Origin: Eubacteriales Family XIII. Incertae Sedis bacterium
GTDB taxonomy: Bacteria > Bacillota > Clostridia > Peptostreptococcales > Anaerovoracaceae
Reading direction: 5' to 3'
Assembly: GCA_031261345.1 (NCBI GenBank)
Contig: JAISKC010000055.1
Span: forward strand, 1 to 64,000
Length of the DNA stretch: 64,000 nucleotides
Made by a program: the position numbers and the translations under genes
The notes under the pieces: model-generated
The model's database searches: none
Told to the model about the DNA's origin: nothing
Seen by the model: only the letters and a program-made list of their open reading frames with translations
Shown here: positions 31,989 to 39,070 of the stretch, in pieces
Numbering within the stretch: the first letter of the stretch is position 1
Layout: each line of letters starts with the position of its first letter

Positions 31989-32894
31989 CTAATCCCCCCA
32001 ACATAATGATTTATTTCTCCATAGTGCATTGATATTTGTAGCAGATAATATCGGATTTATAAATTTGTCCACCAATGTTATAGCTTCGTTGAATTCCGTA
32101 TATCCTTGAACAGCCGGAGTGGATTTTGCAATCTTCTCATAACGGACTCTCCATGATTCCGGTATTGGCAACTCAAGCGGTAATGGTAGGAATCGATTTA
32201 GCGCCTCAGACTTAACAGCAACCATGAGTTTATTCCCTGAAATATCGAAGCGTGTAATAAACTCTACAATATCAATCAAATCCTTTACGCGACTTGAGGC
32301 ACTGGCGTTATGTGTTTCACAAATAGCACATATTTTATCTGCTATTTGATCAACAATAGGGTAGAGCCGATATGGATAAGATTTCAGTTTCGGTAAATCC
32401 AATTGCTCAATCGGAAAATTTTCAACAATCTCGTCAGTAATAATTCCACCTTCTACCAAGTCAATGTGCATTTTTCCTTTTTGCGATTGACCAATATAAA
32501 TATCGAAGGACACTCGATATCCAACTGTGTTCGGTTGATTTTCACCTCTCCCGATTTCGATATGACCAGCATAGTTAAATTGAAAAAAATCGTAAAGATC
32601 GATTTCTGCGCATTTCGTCAAATCGCTGAGTGATCGATCAATATTTCCGAACTTTGAAAGTAAATCAATATCAATCGTCATACGCGCATCAGGAATCCTC
32701 GCAAGTATTCCTGTTCCGCCTTTTAATACCCAATTGGCACTACCGGAGGAGAAAACTCGGGAAAGAAAGCGGTTTCTGTATTCCTGCTGAATCAAATCAG
32801 AAATACTTGTTTTTGATCCATTTTGAAACTGCATCTTTGCAGCATCCTTAATCGATTGTTCTACTGCATGTGGTGTTAAGTATGTTTCATTCAT
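31989..32894 (-). CDS. abiEii: AbiEii nucleotidyltransferase toxin
   Basis: 301 residues. The nucleotidyltransferase core is visible as VLKGGTGILARIPDARMTID followed by IDLL: the GG(T) strand, the arginine and the D-x-D pair expected of AbiEii/MenA-type toxins. A later DIYIGQSQKGKMHIDLVEGG supplies the third acid, and IADKICAI with RVKDLIDIVEF matches the C-terminal pattern. Such toxins block growth by modifying tRNA or other RNA ends and are abortive-infection effectors. The start overlaps the antitoxin stop codon by one base. Confidence 0.92.
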   Translation of the reverse strand: MNETYLTPHAVEQSIKDAAKMQFQNGSKTSISDLIQQEYRNRFLSRVFSSGSANWVLKGGTGILARIPDARMTIDIDLLSKFGNIDRSLSDLTKCAEIDLYDFFQFNYAGHIEIGRGENQPNTVGYRVSFDIYIGQSQKGKMHIDLVEGGIITDEIVENFPIEQLDLPKLKSYPYRLYPIVDQIADKICAICETHNASASSRVKDLIDIVEFITRFDISGNKLMVAVKSEALNRFLPLPLELPIPESWRVRYEKIAKSTPAVQGYTEFNEAITLVDKFINPILSATNINALWRNKSLCWGD

Positions 32895-33418
32895 CAGGGT
32901 TCACGTGGTCCAATCATGGTGACAGAAGAAATATCTTCATTAGCGGCAATCAAATCCTTATAAGTTTGCTCTTTTGATGTAACTGGAAGTCCATTAACAA
33001 TGACAACAGCAAGCTCATCAATGGAGCGATTCATAAAACGGATTATTCTATTGCGTGATTGCTTTCGGCCAGGATGTGTGAAAACATATTGATCCGAACG
33101 ATAGTCCGCCATTTGATGTAGACTTGCCGCTGTCACGCCAGAAACGATATAGTCGTCATGCAGTGACTTCATACGCTCATATGCCAATTTCGCAGGAATG
33201 AAGCTAAGCCATATCGCTTTCAATTCTTCAAATTCATCGCTTGGCACAGATGTGATTCGATACACGCCATGAACGAGACGTTCTGCATATCCATGTGCTG
33301 CAAGCCGTGATATATCATTACGAGATACGTCTTGCAATTCTGCCTGTGCAGTAGTAAACATTCCCCACTGATACGCAGTAATCTCTGATATTCTTTTCAA
33401 ACTACTCAATATGCTCAT
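32894..33418 (-). CDS. abiEi: AbiEi antitoxin / transcriptional repressor
   Basis: 174 residues. An N-terminal winged helix (AYQWGMFTTAQAELQDVSRND, then ISRLAAHGYAERLVHGVYRI) is followed by the antitoxin domain (DDYIVSGVTAASLHQMADY, then VTSKEQTYKDLIA). AbiEi proteins repress their own operon by binding inverted repeats and counter the toxin. Here a perfect 13-bp inverted repeat stands 2 bp upstream of the start codon. No ribosome binding site is seen in front of the ATG, so the mRNA may be leaderless. Genes are in the usual antitoxin-toxin order. Confidence 0.9.
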   Translation of the reverse strand: MSILSSLKRISEITAYQWGMFTTAQAELQDVSRNDISRLAAHGYAERLVHGVYRITSVPSDEFEELKAIWLSFIPAKLAYERMKSLHDDYIVSGVTAASLHQMADYRSDQYVFTHPGRKQSRNRIIRFMNRSIDELAVVIVNGLPVTSKEQTYKDLIAANEDISSVTMIGPREP

Positions 33419-33420
33419 GC

Positions 33421-33452
33421 TGCAATTGTATCATATTATTGATACAATTGCA
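33421..33452. promoter_or_regulatory. AbiEi operator: perfect 13-bp inverted repeat
   Basis: TGCAATTGTATCA and TGATACAATTGCA are separated by 6 bp and end 2 bp before the antitoxin ATG. A TACAAT hexamer within the arm nearest the gene is a likely -10 box, so a bound repressor would cover the core promoter. Confidence 0.8.
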
Positions 33453-33522
33453 GAATATATTTTAACAACATGTATTCCGGAAAAAAGTATCGCCAATTGT
33501 ATACCCAGATCAGCAATCCAGC

Positions 33523-33661
33523 CCCATCTCCACATCTTGGATGTTCATTTATCACATGAAATAAGCACATTTTCGTCCGAGATAGCGGATTTGTTCCACT
33601 ATTGAACAGTTCTACGTCTAAATCAGGGACAAAAGCCATATTTCGAGCGATAATGTGGCCT
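33523..33661. repeat. ~140-bp direct repeat flanking the AbiE locus (right copy)
   Basis: Homologous to 31489-31626, about 2.0 kb away in the same orientation. On the minus strand it begins directly after the stop codon of a decayed ORF (33662-33798). Both arms of the hairpins seen in the left copy are kept, although one change weakens CCACATT to CCATATT. Confidence 0.8.
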
Positions 33662-33798
33662 TTATTTGCAAAACACTTCCCAAGTTGCTATCTCTTCACT
33701 ACCAGGCAATAGCCCATCTGCTATGGCAAAAGTCATGATAAAATCATCCGTCATCATTGAGGAATAACCGAAAAGCTCAAATTCCGTCGTCTTGATAT
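33662..33798 (-). pseudogene. Truncated ORF tail before the right repeat copy
   Basis: An open frame without a clear start ends EEIATWEVFCK at the edge of the repeat; only 31 codons remain after its first ATG (33757). Its ending (PGSEEIA) is faintly like the tail next to the left repeat (AVGAEEIIVI), so repeat and tail may have been duplicated together. Function cannot be assigned. Confidence 0.3.
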
Positions 33799-33951
33799 TT
33801 ATCTATTAATGGTTAGAGCGGCACCTAGCATTACTCTTCGTTCCATAGCTTTAGCAATCTTTTTGTTATTCGTACAACTAACTTTTTTAGTTGCGAAAGC
33901 TATACCACATGCTACCGCTATTATCCCAAGCCCTACCAATCTCATATTCAT
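33799..33951 (-). CDS. Small single-helix membrane protein (doubtful)
   Basis: 50 residues from ATG 33951, starting MNMRLVGLGIIAVACGIAFA with a basic remainder (KKVSCTNNKKIAKAMERR). One membrane helix. The ribosome binding site (GGGG) is weak. It could be a genuine small protein or part of the decayed region beside the AbiE locus. No family is recognised. Confidence 0.3.
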   Translation of the reverse strand: MNMRLVGLGIIAVACGIAFATKKVSCTNNKKIAKAMERRVMLGAALTINR

Positions 33952-34088
33952 AAATACCCCATTTCTGTATACACTATGCAACTCTATTGCCACAATAATA
34001 TTATATCTAAAATCGTGTCCGATAATCAGGACTTGTTATACTAATAGCATTTCGATTTTCACAATGCTCTGCTCATTGTTGCTCAAAA

Positions 34089-34409
34089 TTATTTGTAGAC
34101 AATCGTTGCAACATCCGATTTAAGAGAGTCCACATCGCGTTTGAGTGTGTCCACTCTATCTTCCAAGTCCTCTTCTTGTTCTTCAACGGTTTTCAGACGG
34201 GTATTGTATCCTCGCAATGCCATGATTGCTTCTACTATTAGCTCCTTCTCACTCAATGCTATGAGCGCATCCTTTTCTTCCTGAATACGCTCTCTCTCCT
34301 TTCTTTCTTCCTCTTCCTTTTTTTCTTTTTCAATACGTTCAAATTCTTCCTTCTTTTTCTTATATTCTTCTTTTACGTCCTTAATTTTATTTTTAGCTTT
34401 TTCAAACAT
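34089..34409 (-). CDS. Charged coiled-coil protein of a three-gene operon
   Basis: 106 residues from ATG 34409, chosen because GGAGAGGTGG stands 8 nt upstream. Residues ~5-60 are a highly charged Lys/Glu helix (KDVKEEYKKKKEEFERIEKE), followed by a short segment (ELIVEAIMALRGYNTRL) and a heptad coiled coil (EEDLEDRVDTLKRDVDSL). No catalytic motif is seen. It follows the two large proteins of the operon by 99 bp and may be a scaffold, sensor or antitoxin-like partner. Coiled coils alone say little about function. Confidence 0.6.
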   Translation of the reverse strand: MFEKAKNKIKDVKEEYKKKKEEFERIEKEKKEEEERKERERIQEEKDALIALSEKELIVEAIMALRGYNTRLKTVEEQEEDLEDRVDTLKRDVDSLKSDVATIVYK

Positions 34410-34508
34410 GATTATATCCACCTCTCCTTATACTAATTCTCATTTTTGTTCAAAATGTATTCGTCAAATTCATACAATCATTCTTCCATTCAAGAAAAAC
34501 GTCCATTT

Positions 34509-36011
34509 CTATTGAAAGAAATCATCGACCGCACTTTTATCTTGCAAAATCAACTCTTCATCTACACCTGACGCATATGCGAGAGCGATAGAAGAGTTGA
34601 ATGCGATATTCACATCTTCATCAAACGCCAAATCTGTAATATTTGCAAATTTTGTAAATTCGCTTTCAACCTCTGTAATAGTAGCTTGCAATTCGGCATT
34701 GAGATTTTCTTTGACTATAGAAATTTCAGAATTGTAGTCTTCAATACACCTAAGTTCCCTTTCACTGAGATAATTTTTCGCGATTCCATACATAAACATA
34801 CCGGTCGCATTTCCAATTACAGTGCCTAAAACTGGAATTGGGATAAGCACCTGACCTGCAATGGAAGCCATGGCACTTATAGACGCTTCAAGACACATTG
34901 CCTCAGAATTGATAATGAAATCTTCTTGAGATATTATTCCACCTCTAAGAAGCTGTGATTGTGATACAACACCAAATGACGCAGACACGAAGGCTGAAGC
35001 TACGGCTGCGGGAGATGCTGTGAAATTTGTCAACGTATAGACAGATGCGCCACGTATTGCACCCTTACCTGCTCCTCGACCAGACTTTATACCAAGTTCT
35101 TGCCAGTCTTCTGATGTAAAGTTAGGAATTTTTTTACCTTCCTTCATCTTTCCAGCAACACCCAAACAAAATACCATTCCACCCTCGACTATAGCAGCAG
35201 TAGCTGTTGCCTTAACCCCCTCTTGCAACGTTGGCTTACTTTGTAGATGTGCTTCGTCGCGACGTTCAAGGTCTTTTTTGCTAATGGCCTTTTCTTCTTC
35301 CTTAATCGTGTTTCCAATATTGCTTTTCTGAACATCATTATAGTCAACGATAGCTGGCTTGACTTTATCTTCAAACTTCACGTTGTTTTGAATTTCCCAA
35401 TCTTTTATATTTTCTACTAATTTTCTTATGGATCTTCCGCCATCCTCCGATGTGCTTGGAATAGCCTTTATATCTTCCGGAGACATATGCAAATAACGAA
35501 TAATATTATCATATTGGTCTTTTGGTATATCGTAAGTCCCTCCATTAGATATGAAATCGGGATATTTCTTTAAATGCTCAGTAATATGATAAAATGATTG
35601 ATTGCCAAATCTACCACCAATAAATTTTAATTGAACCTGCAGTCCGTTATGTAAATAATCTTCAGGAGCCGTTTTCCCAACACCTTCAAAAGTATATTCT
35701 CCTTTAAGTCCCTCAACAATCTTTCGAGCATTAGAAATATTTACTTGAACATGCTCAGCTATTTCGCCATGCTTTGTTTCTGAATTTCCAAGAATATGCT
35801 CCGGTTTATCAATGAACGTTTTTAATTCTTTTAATTCAGACAGAGCGGCCTTCAAATTACCCTTTTGCCCTGTCAATCGAGAAATGCATTCATCTATCCT
35901 AATCTGATTTAATTGATTAATCCATGATGCAACCGCCTGTTCCTGTGTACTCTTTGCAATTTTTGTAACATCATCATAACCGATACGACCTTTTTTATCT
36001 GTGTTACTCAT
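34509..36011 (-). CDS. Unknown protein: nuclease-like N-terminal region plus glycine-rich membrane segment
   Basis: 500 residues. Residues ~80-200 contain KHGEIAEHVQVNI, then LHNGLQVQLKFI and GGTYDIPKDQYDNI. This H-G-x-x-A-E ... V-Q-x-K arrangement resembles uncharacterised bacterial proteins that I suspect have a nuclease-like fold. Residues ~290-430 are a glycine/alanine-rich region (GAGKGAIRGASVYTL..., VLIPIPVLGTVIGNATGMFM) able to insert in membranes. The C-terminus is acidic. Its ATG overlaps the end of the upstream gene by 8 nt, so the two are coupled. Domain order (recognition/nuclease then pore-like) would suit a defence effector, but no function is established. Confidence 0.5.
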   Translation of the reverse strand: MSNTDKKGRIGYDDVTKIAKSTQEQAVASWINQLNQIRIDECISRLTGQKGNLKAALSELKELKTFIDKPEHILGNSETKHGEIAEHVQVNISNARKIVEGLKGEYTFEGVGKTAPEDYLHNGLQVQLKFIGGRFGNQSFYHITEHLKKYPDFISNGGTYDIPKDQYDNIIRYLHMSPEDIKAIPSTSEDGGRSIRKLVENIKDWEIQNNVKFEDKVKPAIVDYNDVQKSNIGNTIKEEEKAISKKDLERRDEAHLQSKPTLQEGVKATATAAIVEGGMVFCLGVAGKMKEGKKIPNFTSEDWQELGIKSGRGAGKGAIRGASVYTLTNFTASPAAVASAFVSASFGVVSQSQLLRGGIISQEDFIINSEAMCLEASISAMASIAGQVLIPIPVLGTVIGNATGMFMYGIAKNYLSERELRCIEDYNSEISIVKENLNAELQATITEVESEFTKFANITDLAFDEDVNIAFNSSIALAYASGVDEELILQDKSAVDDFFQ

Positions 36012-37371
36012 TGATATTCTCCTCTATCGTTGAATTTATATGAGCGGAAAGCGCGTTCGTGTTATTGACTAATGCACCGAGGCTAAGTTGCGTTTCGGAA
36101 TCTAATTGACCATAATCAAACCCGATAAAATCAGATAGTTGTTCATAACTCGAATGAATACCGTGCGTTAGTTCATTGGTTGATTCAATCATCTTTTCGA
36201 TTTTGACTTGTATTGCTCTGTTATCTTTTAGGCGCTCATGAAGTGTTATCGTTAATTCATGCAATTCAGCAGCTTTTTTCTTGTTTCTGTACGACATCAA
36301 CACACCACTTCCTAATATTGATGCACCCGCAATAGACCAACCAATCGGACCAGCTAATACCAATAGTGCATTACCCGCCGCAACACCTCCACCACCTGCC
36401 GCTACTGCACCACCGCCAAGCCACGCTAAAGCAGCATTGGTTGCCGCCGCTCCTCCTAACGCAGATATGGCTGTTCCCGTCGATGCAGTCCCAAATGTTG
36501 TTGCAATCGCAATAGCTGCCGTCGGTGCAAGTGTAGCAACCCCAACACCGGCTGTTATTCCTGCACCAGCTACACCGGCAGACTTCTTCAAGTCTTCTAA
36601 TCTTTCCACTGCGAGATGTTCGGCGCTGTGAAACTTATCAATATTTAGTTTTATTTTCGCAAAATCATCATCAAACGATTTGGGAGTATTGGCTATTGAG
36701 TTTACAAGAGATTCGATATTTGCAATTTCTAATATACTTTGTTCCCTATCACGGTGAAGCTTATCACATGAAAGTTCAAGAACTACAGACTCGCGATCAT
36801 ATTCTTCCCAAACTGGCTTATATTCGTCCATTGTACTTTGCAAAAGTTTCGCATTGAATACTTCTGCTCCCACTTCACCTATTTTGTCACCGGTATCAGC
36901 AATGGCATCCCCCATCTTATTTACATTCTGCTTTACGCCTTTTACAAGTTTAGAATCAAGCACTTCCGCATTAGATTCACCGATTTTCTCTCCGGTATTA
37001 CGAATAGAACTACCTACCTTCTCTGCATTACGCTTTGCACCTTTTGCAAGCATTGTATTCATTATTTCTGCTCCAGCTTCGTTTAAAATTTTTTTCGTTT
37101 TTTTAGCCTTTTCGGAACTCATGACCTTAGCACCAGAATCTTTTAAGACTTCTCCGCCTTTCCCAATGCCATTCTTCAGGGCCTCCGCACCTTTGGATGA
37201 TGCGACAGTATCTAATAGGTTCTTTCTCGCTTTTTGATTCTTCAATTCGATAATAATCATTATTGCGTTGGCAGTATCATTGTTTGAAGATTCCAACGCT
37301 TCTTTCGCTTCCTTATAAGTACAACCAGTTTCCGTCTTTACAACTTCAACATCTTCAATTTTGATCTCCAT
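36004..37371 (-). CDS. Unknown protein: UBA-like N-terminus and glycine-zipper membrane region
   Basis: 455 residues from ATG 37371 (AAGGAG upstream; an earlier start at 37434 has none). Residues 1-45 (VEVVKTETGCTYKEAKEALE) match the UBA-like/DUF4342-type helical motif. Next come repeated amphipathic units (GAEALKNG, GAKVMSS, GAEIMNT, NAEVLDS, GAEVFNA), a coiled coil, and a strongly glycine/alanine-rich hydrophobic stretch at ~290-370 (ALAWLGGGAVAAGGGGVAAG) like glycine-zipper membrane domains. It is the first gene of the operon, divergent from a small HTH regulator gene. I do not recognise a named system. Confidence 0.5.
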   Translation of the reverse strand: MEIKIEDVEVVKTETGCTYKEAKEALESSNNDTANAIMIIIELKNQKARKNLLDTVASSKGAEALKNGIGKGGEVLKDSGAKVMSSEKAKKTKKILNEAGAEIMNTMLAKGAKRNAEKVGSSIRNTGEKIGESNAEVLDSKLVKGVKQNVNKMGDAIADTGDKIGEVGAEVFNAKLLQSTMDEYKPVWEEYDRESVVLELSCDKLHRDREQSILEIANIESLVNSIANTPKSFDDDFAKIKLNIDKFHSAEHLAVERLEDLKKSAGVAGAGITAGVGVATLAPTAAIAIATTFGTASTGTAISALGGAAATNAALAWLGGGAVAAGGGGVAAGNALLVLAGPIGWSIAGASILGSGVLMSYRNKKKAAELHELTITLHERLKDNRAIQVKIEKMIESTNELTHGIHSSYEQLSDFIGFDYGQLDSETQLSLGALVNNTNALSAHINSTIEENINE

Positions 37372-37688
37372 AACCCTACTCCTTTTCATTGACATCTTAA
37401 TTTTATGAATTGCATCTACGCATTTTCTATACAAAAATCCATATTGGCTATTGGACCATTTCCGTTAATCTATACAATTCCCTAGTATCCTATCACAGGG
37501 AGCATTTGCTATTTGTAAATATTCTGTAAGGATTCGGGGGCATCGGCTCATAATTCGAAGTTTATGAGTGATGCGCCGCGATATCCAAAACTATGCCATT
37601 GAATTATATAACACTGCTATGGGTAATACAAGTATCTTATTCTTATTACCTATCCATTGTACAATCGTATTATGTTGGAGATGTGGTC
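37372..37688. other. Divergent control region with a long hairpin
   Basis: The region separates the UBA-like gene from the HTH gene. It contains an interrupted hairpin at 37540-37574 (GCATC-CTCATAA...TTATGAG-GATGC) that could act as an operator or terminator. I see no gene in it. Confidence 0.5.
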
Positions 37689-37898
37689 ATGGTGAAATTC
37701 AATATTGAAGAGTTGCTCGCTCAGAATAAGCGCAGCAAATATTGGCTTTGCCAACAGATGTCAATCACATCACGAAATATCAACCGCCTCATTCGTGGCG
37801 AGACAACAGCTATTTCATTTAAATACATTGAGGATTTTTGTCGTCTACTAAATTGCAGCATTGAAGAACTGATTACCGTCGAGATTGAAAACAAATAA
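37689..37898 (+). CDS. Small Xre/Cro-type HTH regulator
   Basis: 69 residues from ATG 37689, chosen because GGAG lies 8 nt upstream and the family start begins here. The HTH is EELLAQNKRSKYWLCQQMSI-TSRNINRLIRGE, followed by FKYIEDFCRLLNCSIEELI. This is the usual size of stand-alone Cro/C1-like proteins. It is the only plus-strand gene in the island and is divergent from the three-gene operon, so it may control that operon. The Panacea pair lies convergent on the other side. Confidence 0.8.
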   Translation: MVKFNIEELLAQNKRSKYWLCQQMSITSRNINRLIRGETTAISFKYIEDFCRLLNCSIEELITVEIENK

Positions 37899-37958
37899 TT
37901 ACGTTTAAAATTTGTAGAGACTCTGTGCGTTTATCTCCGAGTGATTAATCCCTGACTA

Positions 37959-38384
37959 TTACCCATGATTATAGGCTGAATAATCATAATCAATGCCGAT
38001 AATGTGTAAAATGTCACAGCCATTCGGTCTATATCCTATCAATTGATACTTTTGATGATTAAAACGTATTGAATGGAATTTTGAATCTTTTACTAGCCCA
38101 AGACCTTTTGGTGTTATCTTCACTGAGGATAATGGAATTAGTTCAAACCCCTGCGATTTGCCAGAGGAGCCCAATGCCAACCACCCCATATCGGTCATAA
38201 GTTTGAATTTAGAAAACAACGACAAAATGGCCTCATCTTCTAATTGCTCAAAATTGTGACGCTTATTTGTAGTAACGTGATGAAAAGAAAAAGCAACTAC
38301 ATTTTTGCAATTGCTCTCTCGTTGCGAAATGTCAATCGAATTGTTGATCTTCTCCTTCTTTAGCCTATTTGCTTTGCTCATCAT
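37959..38384 (-). CDS. Probable toxin of a Panacea (DUF4065) toxin-antitoxin pair
   Basis: About 141 residues; the ATG at 38384 overlaps the antitoxin stop codon as ATGA. The sequence has a basic start (SKANRLKKEKIN), a central VVAFSFHHVTTNKRHNFEQL and the ending ILHIIGIDYDYSAYNHG. A small conserved protein of this kind directly downstream of a DUF4065 gene is the usual arrangement in Panacea systems. The molecular target is not evident. Assignment rests mainly on context. Confidence 0.6.
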   Translation of the reverse strand: MMSKANRLKKEKINNSIDISQRESNCKNVVAFSFHHVTTNKRHNFEQLEDEAILSLFSKFKLMTDMGWLALGSSGKSQGFELIPLSSVKITPKGLGLVKDSKFHSIRFNHQKYQLIGYRPNGCDILHIIGIDYDYSAYNHG

Positions 38385-38854
38385 GAACACGCTTCTTCAA
38401 GATAATGTTGCTCAAAATAATCTTTAATAAGAGAAAGGTCTATAACATCGCCGGAGGCGGTTTCTTTCCATGGAGTCTCATCGTGAGTCATATTTCGTAG
38501 CTCCCAAGCGGAGTAACGCCCGAAAACCTCAAAATCTCTTTCCAAAATTTCTGTTTCACCATCCGACAAATCAGGAATCTCAACTCCATTTTCTGAAATA
38601 TCTATGCCGTTTGAACCTATAGAACTAAACCTATGATAAACGGAAGGAACAACAGGTCCATGCATCCACGCTTCAATTTTATCTCGAAAAAGGGGATATC
38701 CTTCAAGTGCAAGAAAAGAGCCCTGAGCGTAATATAGCAGTTTCTGCAACTTCATATTCGACAGGAGTTCACCATCAAATGATGCTTCAAATTGTCTATT
38801 GTATGCCAAAAACCAGTTTGCTATTTGGTCTGCACTGTATTTTGCCGTTTCCAT
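38381..38854 (-). CDS. Panacea-domain (DUF4065) antitoxin
   Basis: 157 residues from ATG 38854, chosen because GGGGAGG lies 6 nt upstream. The domain is clear: SADQIANWFLAYN, MKLQKLLYYAQGSFLALEG, LFRDKIEAWMHGPVVPSVYH, LSDGETEIL and the ending WELRNMTHDETPWKET. DUF4065 proteins neutralise many unrelated toxins and were first known as SocA or phage-associated proteins. The gene is upstream of and overlaps its likely toxin. It is the right-hand end of the defence-like island. Confidence 0.9.
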   Translation of the reverse strand: METAKYSADQIANWFLAYNRQFEASFDGELLSNMKLQKLLYYAQGSFLALEGYPLFRDKIEAWMHGPVVPSVYHRFSSIGSNGIDISENGVEIPDLSDGETEILERDFEVFGRYSAWELRNMTHDETPWKETASGDVIDLSLIKDYFEQHYLEEACS

Positions 38855-38937
38855 GTGTTGCCTCCCCTGATAACCATTAGCCCAACTATATACCAATACT
38901 CCCTATGTGTCAAAGAAACATGGACAGATTTTGTATT

Positions 38938-38974
38938 TTAAAAAATATCGGCAGGGCAACCGCCCTGCCGATAT
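38938..38974 (-). terminator. Strong terminator of the EF-G-like gene
   Basis: A perfect 13-bp stem ATATCGGCAGGGC/GCCCTGCCGATAT with a 4-nt loop, followed on the minus strand by T6. It ends the EF-G-like transcript and insulates it from the Panacea genes. Confidence 0.88.
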
Positions 38975-38993
38975 CAATTAAACTATGGATAAT

Positions 38994-39060
38994 TCCCCTC
39001 TGTGGAGGGGTTGGCCGTATGGGCACCGCACGAAGTGCCGCAAAGCGACCGGGGTGGTCT
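38994..39060. repeat. Short palindromic repeat cluster
   Basis: CCCCTC-TGTG-GAGGGG (38995-39010) and CGGGGTGGTC-type sequence with GGCAC...GTGCC arms (39022-39039) lie between the EF-G-like stop codon and its terminator. The style resembles the hairpin array at 718-890, and similar GC-rich palindromes are common between genes of gut Clostridia. Confidence 0.5.
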
Positions 39061-39070
39061 TCGACCCTGC

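Noticed and set aside
33436-33639. A 67-codon minus-strand ORF across the right AbiE-flanking repeat
   Set aside because: The frame is not kept in the left copy of the repeat, so the repeat is not coding.
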